Source: Pontibacillus yanchengensis Y32 (GTDB taxonomy: Bacteria > Bacillota > Bacilli > Bacillales > BH030062). From it: a stretch of 64,000 nucleotides of DNA. The position numbers were made by a program, and so were the translations under genes. The notes below the pieces were generated by a model. The model was not told where the DNA came from, did not search any database, and saw only the letters and a list, made by a program, of their open reading frames with translations. Of this stretch, positions 52,028 to 61,249 are shown piece after piece (within the stretch, counting starts at the first letter, position 1; each line of letters opens with the position of its first letter). The stretch spans positions 1 through 64,000 of the forward strand of contig NZ_AVBF01000005.1 in NCBI RefSeq assembly GCF_000770635.1, given 5' to 3'.

Positions 52028-54361
52028 TTATTGCTTTAGTAATTCTTCTACAAATGTCTCAGGATGTACTTCTTCGATAAACGGACTTCTCTGCCCCAAT
52101 GAAAGTAAATGTAACTCATGCATCGCTCTTGTGCATGCAGTATAAAACAAGTTGCGTTCGATTTCATCTTTGTATTGCTCTGCTGATGCATTAAAGATTA
52201 CAACAGCATCAAATTCAATCCCTTTTGCTAAATAGGCAGGAATTACAATAAGTCCTTTCTCAAACGTGTACGTATCCTTATCCATTAGTCTAACAGGTAG
52301 ATTATTTTTTAGGGCCTCATATGCTTGGCGACTTTCTTCAGCCGTTTTACAGATAATCGCAATCGTTTCATATGCTTTCTCTTGCAAGGAGTGAACCTTT
52401 TGCTCCACTGCTTCTATATGCTTCACCGCATCTTCTGCTTCAACAAGACTTGGACGCTCCCCCTCTCGATTAAACGGTTCAATATCTTCGCCACCAGTAA
52501 CAAGCCCTTTCGTAAATTCAATAATAGGCTTGGTGGAACGATAACTCCGTAACAGAGTAAGCTTTTCTACTTCTCCTTCAGGGTGGAGCTCTTCTGATAA
52601 AGGCGTTGGCGCATTGACGTTATGCGCATAAATTGCTTGGTTATAGTCACCCAAAATCGTCATACGGCTATATGGGAAAAGTTTCTTCAGAAATTCAAAC
52701 TGGAACGGAGAATAATCCTGAGCTTCATCGATAAATAGATAACGAATTTTCGTGTATACGTTTGTTCCTTTCAGCTGATCTTCCAGGTAGAGAAACGGCG
52801 TAACGTCTTCATGTGGGAGATGCTTTTCATTTAATGAGGCCAATGTTTGTTGAACCATTTCCTCCCATTGTGCTGGTTTATTATGTGGTTCTATGGAAAA
52901 CAGACCTTTATAAACAGCGGTCATGTTTAGAAATTCAAGATTCTTGATTTTATTTTTGATCGGCTTGATATACTTGCGCACAACAGCCTTTGATAACATT
53001 TGTTGTTCTAATTGAAAATCATCAAAGTTATCCTGATTACCTCGATTTCCTTTTTGCGTTTTGTGATAAATCCGCAAGTATTCTTCTTTACTTAAATGCT
53101 GAATCTCATCCTCAACCCATGCTTTTTTCCGTTCTGCTTGCTCAAAGGCACTAACTTGTTCCAAAAGCCAGTCTGACAGCATTTGCATTGCATTTGGAGT
53201 AGAAATAGCTGCATCTAGGTTATAGAAATAATCAGCCATCTGTTGCTTGGTGACAATAGTTTGATCTCTAAATTTCACATTTTTAAAGATCAACCCTTGC
53301 TTTGTTAACTGCTCCATATACTGGTCCACAACTGCTTTAAAATCTAAACCAGCTTTGTATTGGATATTATTTAATCGAACAAGGTATTCCTTGTCTTTTT
53401 GAGAGGTTAGAAGATGTTCTAATTGCTCATATGCATCTTCGTAGCTCACACGTCCCTCTAGGCGTTTGTCGATGTACTCTAAAAAGGTCGTTTGATCCAT
53501 ATTTTCCTCTCCGAGTTCAGGAAGAACGTTCGCAACATAGCTGTTAAACATTGGATTTGGCGAGAAAAGCATGATTTGGTCCGCCTGAATACTGCCACGG
53601 TATCGATACATTAAGTAAGCCACACGTTGTAATGCTGCTGAGGTCTTGCCGCTACCCGCTACACCTTGAACCAATAAGTATTTCTTTTTATCATAACGAA
53701 TGATTTCATTCTGTTCTTTTTGAATGGTTGCAACAATGCTTTTCATTTGTGTATTCGCGTTGTTACCAAGCACCTCTTGAAGCAATTCATCCCAAATCGT
53801 AACGCCTGTATCAAATAAACCTTTGATTTCTCCGTTACGAATGATAAATTGACGCTTCAACGTCATTTCCCCTTCTATTTCTCCCTCAGGCGTTTCGTAG
53901 GCTGCCGGACCTGGTGAATAATCATAATAAAGACTCGATATAGGAGCTCGCCAATCATAGACAAGAAAATCCTCATCCTGTTTATCCATCAAGGACGCGA
54001 CCCCAATATACACTTCTTCAGCCTCCTGTTCTCCTTCTTCAACAAAATCCACTCGCCCAAAGTAAGGAGAGTTTTTCAGCCGGTGTAATGTTTTCAACTG
54101 GTCATAGAATTGTTTATGGCTACGCTCTCGTTCCCCTAGTAGTTCTGCTTGCTGACGAATACTACTATACGTTTCCATCACGTCATCAGGCTCATCCATG
54201 TTGACTGTGACATCTTCAAAAAAGTCTTCACGAAGACCAATAACCTCACCTTTCACGCCGCCAACTTTCTCCCGAAGCTGTTCTTCCTTTTCGTTTATTT
54301 CTTCAACAACACGATCTACACGTTGCTGTTCAACCTGCCAATCTTCATGTTTCTCAGACAT
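52028..54361 (-). CDS. helD: RNA polymerase recycling motor HelD
   Basis: A 777-residue UvrD-like superfamily 1 ATPase. N-terminal ~100 residues form the coiled-coil arm that enters the RNA polymerase secondary channel (QQRVDRVVEEINEKEEQLRE). VAGSGKTSAALQRVAYLMYR is Walker A, FIDEAQDYSPFQFEFLKKLF Walker B, and AKGIEFDAVVIFNA with YTACTRAMHEL the C-terminal helicase motifs. It releases stalled polymerase from DNA. RBS ggggagag. Confidence 0.92.
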   Translation of the reverse strand: MSEKHEDWQVEQQRVDRVVEEINEKEEQLREKVGGVKGEVIGLREDFFEDVTVNMDEPDDVMETYSSIRQQAELLGERERSHKQFYDQLKTLHRLKNSPYFGRVDFVEEGEQEAEEVYIGVASLMDKQDEDFLVYDWRAPISSLYYDYSPGPAAYETPEGEIEGEMTLKRQFIIRNGEIKGLFDTGVTIWDELLQEVLGNNANTQMKSIVATIQKEQNEIIRYDKKKYLLVQGVAGSGKTSAALQRVAYLMYRYRGSIQADQIMLFSPNPMFNSYVANVLPELGEENMDQTTFLEYIDKRLEGRVSYEDAYEQLEHLLTSQKDKEYLVRLNNIQYKAGLDFKAVVDQYMEQLTKQGLIFKNVKFRDQTIVTKQQMADYFYNLDAAISTPNAMQMLSDWLLEQVSAFEQAERKKAWVEDEIQHLSKEEYLRIYHKTQKGNRGNQDNFDDFQLEQQMLSKAVVRKYIKPIKNKIKNLEFLNMTAVYKGLFSIEPHNKPAQWEEMVQQTLASLNEKHLPHEDVTPFLYLEDQLKGTNVYTKIRYLFIDEAQDYSPFQFEFLKKLFPYSRMTILGDYNQAIYAHNVNAPTPLSEELHPEGEVEKLTLLRSYRSTKPIIEFTKGLVTGGEDIEPFNREGERPSLVEAEDAVKHIEAVEQKVHSLQEKAYETIAIICKTAEESRQAYEALKNNLPVRLMDKDTYTFEKGLIVIPAYLAKGIEFDAVVIFNASAEQYKDEIERNLFYTACTRAMHELHLLSLGQRSPFIEEVHPETFVEELLKQ

Positions 54362-54397
54362 ACTATCACTCTCCCCTACTCAACATAATCAAATGGT

Positions 54398-54426
54398 TTG
54401 ACATTTCGTTTTTATTCATGTAAAAT
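54398..54426 (+). promoter_or_regulatory. Near-consensus sigma-A promoter of candidate small RNA
   Basis: TTGACA (54398-54403), 17 bp, TAAAAT (54421-54426). Points away from helD; no protein gene follows before the terminator. Confidence 0.75.
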
Positions 54427-54432
54427 TATAAT

Positions 54433-54550
54433 TGGATAAATGTAATTGCACATCATTTTTAATGTGTGCATGGATTTTTATCATAGCATGGTTTTTACAT
54501 ATTCACAACTTTTATCAGTCAAGGTGCCGATGTCTCGGCACCTTTTTTTA
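54433..54550 (+). ncRNA. Candidate small RNA, about 118 nt
   Basis: Between a TTGACA-17-TAAAAT promoter and an intrinsic terminator. A 5' hairpin (gcacat / atgtgtgc) is followed by an A/U-rich single-stranded region and the terminator stem. No ATG with a ribosome binding site is present, so I prefer a non-coding transcript. Confidence 0.55.
54521..54549 (+). terminator. Terminator of candidate small RNA
   Basis: aaggtgccga / tcggcacctt stem with a 4-base loop and seven Ts. Confidence 0.88.
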
Positions 54551-54719
54551 TGTTTTTATCTATACGTGTTATAACACGTTTTAAGCTTCTCTACACTCGT
54601 AGTAGAGCTCACCCTATTATTCTGATACCAAGCTGCAATTATCCCCCGTTTTTTGCTCGAATAGTTTCACTCTATATTACGAAAACTAACCTTGATCTTA
54701 TCACAAGGAGGAGAATGAT

Positions 54720-54905
54720 ATGAACCGACAACGCGCGAGAGAAATTTCTGAGTCCCCGGTCATGGCGAATGTTTCTTATAACGGAACTCCCATCTACATT
54801 CAACACGTAGACGATCAAAAAGAGACCGCCCGTATCTTCCCACTAGACTTTCCAGATCAAGAGCAAGAGGTGTCTCTGAACAGCTTGAGAGAAGATTATC
54901 ATTAA
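54720..54905 (+). CDS. sspH: Small acid-soluble spore protein H
   Basis: A 61-residue H-type SASP: MNRQRAREISESPVMANVSY, GTPIYIQHVD and EQEVSLNSLREDYH are typical. Made in the forespore and deposited in the spore core. RBS aaggagg. A forespore sigma-G promoter is expected, but I could not identify it with confidence. Good evidence that the organism forms endospores. Confidence 0.9.
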   Translation: MNRQRAREISESPVMANVSYNGTPIYIQHVDDQKETARIFPLDFPDQEQEVSLNSLREDYH

Positions 54906-54956
54906 CGCGAGAAAAGCCCTGGAGCTATAGACATTTTCTGAAAAACTTAAACCCTT

Positions 54957-54987
54957 AAGCCTTCCCTTAAAAGGGGAGGCTTTTTTT
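54957..54987 (+). terminator. Terminator of sspH
   Basis: aagccttccc / ggggaggctt stem and seven Ts. Confidence 0.85.
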
Positions 54988-55000
54988 GGACTTCATACTA

Positions 55001-56800
55001 CTACGCCTTAGAAAGTTGCTGCTGCATAAACGACGCATACATTCCATTTTGTCTTAGCAATGTTCCATGGGTTCCTTTTTCAACAATCTTCCCTTCATCC
55101 AATACAATGATTTGATCGGCGTTTTGGATAGTGTTCAAACGGTGAGCAATGACAAAGCTAGTGCGCCCTTCCATCAATGTGGAAAGAGCTTCGTTTATTT
55201 TTACTTCTGTAATCGTATCTATGCTGCTCGTTGCTTCGTCTAGAATTAGTAATTGTGGATCTGCTAACATTGCCCGGGCAATAGATAATAATTGGCGCTG
55301 TCCATGGCTAATTCGTTGCCCATCAGATTGAAGCATGGTCTCATAGCCTTCTGGTAAAGACTCGATAAATCGGTGGGCATTCGCTTTTTTAGCGGCTTCC
55401 ATTACTTCTTCATCCGTGGCATCCAATCGCCCATAGCGTATGTTTTCCCTTATGGTTGCTTCAAATAGAAAAGAGTCCTGTAATACCATTCCTAGATTAT
55501 TGCGTAAGCTCTTACGACTAATGGATGAGAGCGATTTGCCATCTACATAGATTTCCCCTTCATTGGGGGTATAGAACCGAGACAAAAGCGATATAATCGT
55601 CGTTTTCCCTGCACCTGTTGGACCCACCAAAGCAACCGTTTCCCCTGGTTTCACATCAAAATGAATATTCTCAAGTGTGGGCTGCTCTTTTTCATAGGCA
55701 AATGATACGTTCCGGAACTGTACCTTCCCCTCAATAGCGGTGACGTGTTCTACATCCTTTTCATCTTCCGTTTCACTCGGTTCATCCATGATGTGAAAGA
55801 CACGTTCCGCTCCAGCAACAGCTGATAATATAACATTAAATTGGTTCGCTAGATCATTTAATGGCCGTGTGAACTGACGTGAATACGTAGTAAAGGTAAC
55901 AATGACCCCAATGGAAATCCACCCATTTAGTGCAAACAGTCCACCTAACCCTACAATTAGAGCAAAACTTAAGTTATTGAGCAGATTAAGTAGCTTTGGG
56001 ATAAACCCTGTATAGGTTTGCGCCCAATAACTAGCATTTCGGTACGCTTCATTTTTATGCTTGAATTGTTCCATCACTTGGGCCTCTCGTGAATAGAGAG
56101 TGATGATGTGATGACCTGTTAAGGATTCTTCAATATATCCGTTCATATCTCCAAGATGACGCTGCTGTTCCTTGAAGTAAACACCCGTGCGACTGGTAAT
56201 CCACTTCATACCGTAAAACAATATCGGAACAATGACTAAGGTTACGATCGTTAACAAAGGGCTCAGCCAGATCATCATCCCAAGTGTCCCTATTAACGTT
56301 AAGATACTGGTAGAGAATTGAATGACGGATGAATTCAACGTTCTGCTTATATTCTCCATATCATTGGTTGCACGACTCATTAATTCTCCATGCTGTTTCG
56401 TCTGGAAGAACGACATCCCCATTTTGTGAAAGTGTTCAAATAGATCGTTCCGCATCGTATAAATGGTATTCTGAGCAACACCAATCATAAAAAACTGTTG
56501 CAACAACACTGCCCCGTATTGAAAAACATACACACAAGCAAGTAGAACTAACATCCAAACAAGCGTGGAAACCTCTACCTTGGCAATTATTTTATCCACC
56601 GTAACCCCTAATAAATAAGGACCCAATAACGACAGAATGGAGCTAATGAGGACCATAGCTAAAACAAGTGTGATCCTGCCTTTTTCCACCATCATATATC
56701 GCCAAATTCGTATAAGTGTCCTCTTCATATGCTCAATTTTTGGTGGTTTTGTAGGAATCCCACGACGTTGATGTGGGTGGCTTCGATTAGATTGACTCAT
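55001..56800 (-). CDS. ABC exporter half-transporter B (YfiC-type)
   Basis: A 599-residue fused membrane-ATPase half-transporter. Six membrane helices, then Walker A VGPTGAGKTTI, a variant signature RISHGQRQLL and Walker B LLILDEATSSIDT with catalytic Glu. ATG 56800 follows gaggaggt and overlaps the upstream gene by 14 bp. Lengths resemble the B. subtilis YfiB/YfiC pair. Substrate unknown. Confidence 0.88.
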   Translation of the reverse strand: MSQSNRSHPHQRRGIPTKPPKIEHMKRTLIRIWRYMMVEKGRITLVLAMVLISSILSLLGPYLLGVTVDKIIAKVEVSTLVWMLVLLACVYVFQYGAVLLQQFFMIGVAQNTIYTMRNDLFEHFHKMGMSFFQTKQHGELMSRATNDMENISRTLNSSVIQFSTSILTLIGTLGMMIWLSPLLTIVTLVIVPILFYGMKWITSRTGVYFKEQQRHLGDMNGYIEESLTGHHIITLYSREAQVMEQFKHKNEAYRNASYWAQTYTGFIPKLLNLLNNLSFALIVGLGGLFALNGWISIGVIVTFTTYSRQFTRPLNDLANQFNVILSAVAGAERVFHIMDEPSETEDEKDVEHVTAIEGKVQFRNVSFAYEKEQPTLENIHFDVKPGETVALVGPTGAGKTTIISLLSRFYTPNEGEIYVDGKSLSSISRKSLRNNLGMVLQDSFLFEATIRENIRYGRLDATDEEVMEAAKKANAHRFIESLPEGYETMLQSDGQRISHGQRQLLSIARAMLADPQLLILDEATSSIDTITEVKINEALSTLMEGRTSFVIAHRLNTIQNADQIIVLDEGKIVEKGTHGTLLRQNGMYASFMQQQLSKA

Positions 56801-58517
56801 CCAATACCTCCTCACGCTGCACTTGTGACTGAAAGATATTTTTGTAAGCTTCACTATCCTTCATAAGCTCACTGTGCTCTCCTTTCGCAATGAGCTCCCC
56901 ATCTTGAAGTAACAAGATTTGATCGGCAGCTTGGACAGAGCTAATTTTCTGAGCCACGATAAATGTAGTGCATGATAAATGTTCTAAAGTCTGTAACACA
57001 CTTGCTTCTGTTTGTGCATCAAGGGCACTCGTACTGTCATCTAACATTAAAATAGCCGGACGCTTAATCATGGCGCGGGCCAATGAGAGACGTTGTTTTT
57101 GTCCACCAGATAGATTTACTCCCTTTTGCCCTAAGTGCGTTTCATATTGGCTAGGTAAGGACATGATGAAGTCGTGGATATGCGCGTCTTTCGCTGCCTG
57201 TTTCACCTGTTCCATACCTGCTTGTTCGTCCCCCCACTTTATATTGTCCGCAATCGTACCAGAAAAGAGGTGCGCTTCCTGTGTGACGAATCCAATTTCT
57301 CTTCGGAGGGATTGAACATCATGAGTATGGATATCTTTTTGATCAATGCATATTTGTCCCTTTGTAGGTGAATACAGTCTTGGAAGCAATTGTAATAAGG
57401 ACGTCTTGCCTGAACCTGTTTCACCTAGGATTCCTATTGTTTCTCCTGCCCTTACAGAAAACGTTAGATGTTTGATCACATCAACATCCATACCTGGGTA
57501 GCGAAAGGATACATCTTCAAAGGAAACATCACCGTTAATGGTGTTCGCCTCGCCTTTTGTATTCACTTCTTCACCTGCATCTTTATGCAACACTTCCGCA
57601 ATTCTGGTAGTCGATGCTCTTCCTCTTGAGAACACCATCAACAAAAACGAAAAAGTAGAAAAAGAGAACATAATTCGAGTGCCATAATTCAGAACAGCCA
57701 CAACTTGACCAGCTTGGGCACCTCCTACTCGTAAATCGGCTGCACCGTACCAAAGGACAACAACTAAAACGATGTTCATAGCAAGCATTACAGCTGGCAT
57801 CGTCAACTCTAATAATCGAAGTGCTTTTTTGTTCTCATCCATAAGGGGGCGATTAACATCATCGAATCGGTGCTGTTCATATTCACCACGATCAAATGCT
57901 TTAATCAGCCTCATATTGACTAAATTCTCCCGAATCACCCGGTTCACTGCATCCAACCTATTTTGAACTAACCTGAATAAACGAACCCCTTTTCCCATCA
58001 TCCAAAGCATAAACAAAAACAGAAATGGCACTGCCAGTAACAAAATACTAGCTAGACCAGCATGGACGGTGAATGCGAGTATAAGACCTCCGATAATAAA
58101 TAACGGTGCACGGAGCATGATCCGCATGGCCATAAACAAAAAGGATTGAACCTGGGTAACGTCATTCGTCATCCTCGTTATGAGAGAAGAGGTAGCAAAG
58201 CGCTGAAATTGATCTGCTGTAAAGGACTGGATCCTTGTAAACAGGTCACGTCGAACATCATGCCCTACCCCCTGACTGACATTTGCCGCAAAAAAGGAGT
58301 TCGTTATACCAGATGCGAATGCAAGCAAGGATAAAAAGAGTAGTAAACCTCCCCATACCATAATTGCTTCCATGTCCTGCTCCACTACGCCCTGATCAAT
58401 GATAATCCCCATGAGCATCGGTTGAAGCAACTCAACTGTTAATTCAACTCCCATAAGCAACAAAGCTATAATAGCCGATTTCTTATATGTAAGCACATAC
58501 CTAAGAACAGTCTTCAT
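56787..58517 (-). CDS. ABC exporter half-transporter A (YfiB-type)
   Basis: A 576-residue half-transporter with six membrane helices. Walker A ILGETGSGKTSLLQ, canonical signature [10 protein letters not shown], but Walker B ILMLDDSTSALDA with Asp where the catalytic Glu is expected. With the partner's variant signature this leaves one canonical and one degenerate ATP site, typical of heterodimeric exporters. Start at ATG 58517. First gene of the pair; a family B repeat lies immediately upstream. Confidence 0.88.
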   Translation of the reverse strand: MKTVLRYVLTYKKSAIIALLLMGVELTVELLQPMLMGIIIDQGVVEQDMEAIMVWGGLLLFLSLLAFASGITNSFFAANVSQGVGHDVRRDLFTRIQSFTADQFQRFATSSLITRMTNDVTQVQSFLFMAMRIMLRAPLFIIGGLILAFTVHAGLASILLLAVPFLFLFMLWMMGKGVRLFRLVQNRLDAVNRVIRENLVNMRLIKAFDRGEYEQHRFDDVNRPLMDENKKALRLLELTMPAVMLAMNIVLVVVLWYGAADLRVGGAQAGQVVAVLNYGTRIMFSFSTFSFLLMVFSRGRASTTRIAEVLHKDAGEEVNTKGEANTINGDVSFEDVSFRYPGMDVDVIKHLTFSVRAGETIGILGETGSGKTSLLQLLPRLYSPTKGQICIDQKDIHTHDVQSLRREIGFVTQEAHLFSGTIADNIKWGDEQAGMEQVKQAAKDAHIHDFIMSLPSQYETHLGQKGVNLSGGQKQRLSLARAMIKRPAILMLDDSTSALDAQTEASVLQTLEHLSCTTFIVAQKISSVQAADQILLLQDGELIAKGEHSELMKDSEAYKNIFQSQVQREEVLDESI

Positions 58518-58551
58518 CGTAAAACCATCCAATCTATTGGGAAAATAAGAA

Positions 58552-58790
58552 AAGAGCAAGCGCCCGGTTAGCGACGTACAAACTGCTGCCCCAATGAGGT
58601 TCGATTAGGACCGCTGCCTCACGCAGCAACATCGAACCAACCCACGTCGTGTGGGCCGAAAGGAAACACGGAGAGCGCAAGCGAACCGATGTTGACTTAT
58701 CGTAAGGAGGAGCAGGAAGTTTGCTAGTCGTTGGGCGCTGGAGCTAGACACATAAACGCCAGAAACTTATACTTTCTTCACTTGTAAAAA
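58552..58790 (+). repeat. Family B hairpin repeat, long copy
   Basis: Contains gcgcccggttagcgacgtac, an inverted inner module (gctgcctcacgcagc, cccacgtcgtgtggg) and the gttgacttatcgtaaggagg module shared with 13750-13860. Frames through it are not genes. Confidence 0.8.
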
Positions 58791-58832
58791 AAGAACCTCA
58801 CGCCTGGAGTTGATTCTTAAGCTTTGAGGTTC
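58785..58832 (-). terminator. Terminator of channel-like gene
   Basis: gaacctca / tgaggttc stem with a 24-base loop region and seven Ts on the minus strand. Confidence 0.65.
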
Positions 58833-58889
58833 CCCTGAAAACAGCTATTCAACGAACAGCTTACTTCTATGCTTATGAATGATAGAACC

Positions 58890-59501
58890 TTATGATTCAA
58901 ACGTATTTTTCACTTTATTATAAATTGGTTCCGCTTGACTAAACAGCCATTGAAGCGCGAGGCCATGAAGGATAACGCCTATGACAGACGTAACCACAAA
59001 CATCCATAACGTAGCGGATGCATGTACTTCAATCGCTCGATGCCCAAAGAACAATAAATGTTGAAACACAAGGCTAAAGGACATCCATAAAGAGGTGATA
59101 TTCTCTTCAATCCACCATAAAATGAGGGATTGAAGAGCTAACACTCCAAACAACCCACCAAAGATGTATAGCTTCGATTGGTACGTCAGCTTTTGCACAA
59201 AGGGCTGTATATAATATTTTGTAATCGTTTTTATTCTAAATAAATAAATGATGCGTACTATACGGGCCATCTGGAAAAATTGATCGAGTGGAATGACAGC
59301 TATAACAAGAAACGGATTTTTCTTTAGAAACGTCCATCGTTCTTCTGCTTTCCATAATCGAACCACAAAATCTATAAAAAAGACAAACCAGATGAATCGG
59401 TTAATAAACGTATTATAAGCTTGTTCAGTCCATAGTGTGACAATGGTAATCATGACCAAGATAATCATAATACCTTCGTATATCCGCTTAAAAATCTTCA
59501 T
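58890..59501 (-). CDS. Ion-channel-like membrane protein without selectivity filter
   Basis: A 203-residue protein with the layout of a voltage-gated channel: S1-S3 helices, an S4-like segment with spaced arginines (QMARIVRIIYLFRIKTITKY), then two C-terminal helices. The pore loop reads SFSLVFQHLLFFGHRAIEV and lacks the TxGYG filter, so potassium conduction is doubtful. RBS gggaggg. May be a decayed or repurposed channel. Confidence 0.6.
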   Translation of the reverse strand: MKIFKRIYEGIMIILVMITIVTLWTEQAYNTFINRFIWFVFFIDFVVRLWKAEERWTFLKKNPFLVIAVIPLDQFFQMARIVRIIYLFRIKTITKYYIQPFVQKLTYQSKLYIFGGLFGVLALQSLILWWIEENITSLWMSFSLVFQHLLFFGHRAIEVHASATLWMFVVTSVIGVILHGLALQWLFSQAEPIYNKVKNTFES

Positions 59502-59669
59502 TCCTCACCCTCCCACGAGGAGCGTTACGTCTTAACTATTTCCATTATATCATCATTCAAAGGGCTTGAATGTTCTCAAGTCACATCCTTGTTAAACATT
59601 AGGGAACATATGTTATAGTTTTTCGGGTATCGAAATATATGCAGAATCCAAACCTCATGAAGGAGGAAC

Positions 59670-61004
59670 ATGATGCAACAAGAAGCGAGTGAACAACAAT
59701 CATACAGCACCTTTAAAACGGTCATTGTATTAAGTTTAGCTGTCTGGTTAGTTGTTATGAATACGACTATGTTTAACGTAGCTTTACCAAATGTATTGAA
59801 AGATTTCTCCTTATCCCCGTCTGAAGGAGCATGGATTGTTTCTGGCTATTCTATTGTATTGGCTATATTTACAATCGGATACACAAGATTATCAGATTAC
59901 ATTCCCTTGCGTCGTTTACTGTTAATGGGGATGTTCCTATTTGGGTCAGCTTCCCTATTTGGTTACTTCACATCGAATTTCGTATGGCTAATTATTGCAA
60001 GACTGTGTCAGGCTGCAGGTGCAGCAGCAATACCTGGCCTTTCCTTTGTATTTGCAGGCCGATATGTTCCGTTATCTATACGAGGACGAGCTATGGCATT
60101 TATCGCTTCTGCATCTTCGTTAGGCTTTGGTTTAGGCCCTGTAGCAGGAGGTGCGATTACCGATTGGCTAGATTGGAATTATCTATTTTTATTCACCATG
60201 ATTGTCATCGTTTTAATTCCGGTTCTTTATCGCATGCTTCCGAATGAAGAGGTGAAAAAAGGGACATTTGATTGGATTGGCGCAATCTTAACCGGTCTAA
60301 GTGTTACATCTTTTCTACTGTTCATCTCTACATTGCAGTGGTATTACCTTGTGATTGGTGTCGTCGTTTTATATGTATTGTGGAGACGGATTACCCTTCA
60401 CTCTGTTCCATTTATACAACCGGACTTAATTAAGCATAAGTCCTACAGAATGATCATTTATATGAGTTATTTAGGGTTTAGCACTCACTTTGCAATACTC
60501 GTGATTATGCCGCTTATGTTACAGAATGTTTATGATAAAAACCCTACAACTGTTGGTCTCATCATATTCCCTGGAGCACTCTTGTCAGCTGTAGCAGCTA
60601 TTTTCGTTGGGCGACTGATTGATCGATATGGGAACAGTAAAATCATGCTGCTTGCCCATGTATTGCTCACCATTTCCACCCTTGTATTCTATTTTCTATC
60701 CCCGGTGAATGAATACATGATTATGCTCGGCTATATGTTTACGAGTTTTGGATTTTCTAGTCTATCATCCAGTTCTACAAATGAAGTATCTCGCTTTTTA
60801 CCAGATGAATTAATTGGTTCTGGCATAGGATTAAAGCAACTCATCCAATTTGTGGGCGCTGCGTCTGGACCCGTATTTGCTAGTCTTTTCTTAGAAATGG
60901 GAGGCACATCCTATTCCGTTCCCTCCTTTCAATATACATTTCTATTCATCTTTGGAATGATGCTCATTTCGACAGTATTGTATTGGTTATATAGCAAAAA
61001 GTAA
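59670..61004 (+). CDS. MFS transporter, Tet(L)/Tet(K)-like 14-helix type
   Basis: A 444-residue DHA2-type transporter. MFNVALPNVLKDF, SEGAWIVSGYSIVLAIFTIG, the RLCQAAGAAAIPGLSFVFAG segment, GPVAGGAITDWLDWNYLF and GLIIFPGALLSAVAAIFVGR follow the pattern of Tet(L)/Tet(K) proteins. Chromosomal relatives can move sodium/potassium and protons or drugs, so tetracycline resistance is not implied. RBS aaggagg. Confidence 0.83.
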   Translation: MMQQEASEQQSYSTFKTVIVLSLAVWLVVMNTTMFNVALPNVLKDFSLSPSEGAWIVSGYSIVLAIFTIGYTRLSDYIPLRRLLLMGMFLFGSASLFGYFTSNFVWLIIARLCQAAGAAAIPGLSFVFAGRYVPLSIRGRAMAFIASASSLGFGLGPVAGGAITDWLDWNYLFLFTMIVIVLIPVLYRMLPNEEVKKGTFDWIGAILTGLSVTSFLLFISTLQWYYLVIGVVVLYVLWRRITLHSVPFIQPDLIKHKSYRMIIYMSYLGFSTHFAILVIMPLMLQNVYDKNPTTVGLIIFPGALLSAVAAIFVGRLIDRYGNSKIMLLAHVLLTISTLVFYFLSPVNEYMIMLGYMFTSFGFSSLSSSSTNEVSRFLPDELIGSGIGLKQLIQFVGAASGPVFASLFLEMGGTSYSVPSFQYTFLFIFGMMLISTVLYWLYSKK

Positions 61005-61065
61005 TGATGGTATGACGTATCAAACGTGTATCGCAAGAGTAACGTTATCTCCTACTACCTATTGG

Positions 61066-61101
61066 CCACCTAGAGAGAATTTTTTCTCTAGGTGGTTTTT
61101 T
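61066..61101 (+). terminator. Terminator of MFS gene
   Basis: ccacctagagagaa / ttctctaggtgg stem and six Ts. Confidence 0.88.
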
Positions 61102-61249
61102 CGTTCACACCAATAATGTAAGCCCTTACCACTTTATCTTTATACATTTAAATGAATATATTTTCATAAAAATCGCTTTTTAACCTAGTTTCATTGTGTT
61201 ATTATGCATTTACACTAATAAAGATACAAAAAACACGGAGGGTTATGTT

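Noticed and set aside
59670-61004. Calling the MFS gene a tetracycline resistance determinant
   Set aside because: Similarity is to the fold and motifs of Tet(L)/Tet(K), but chromosomal relatives have other substrates and nothing here shows drug specificity.
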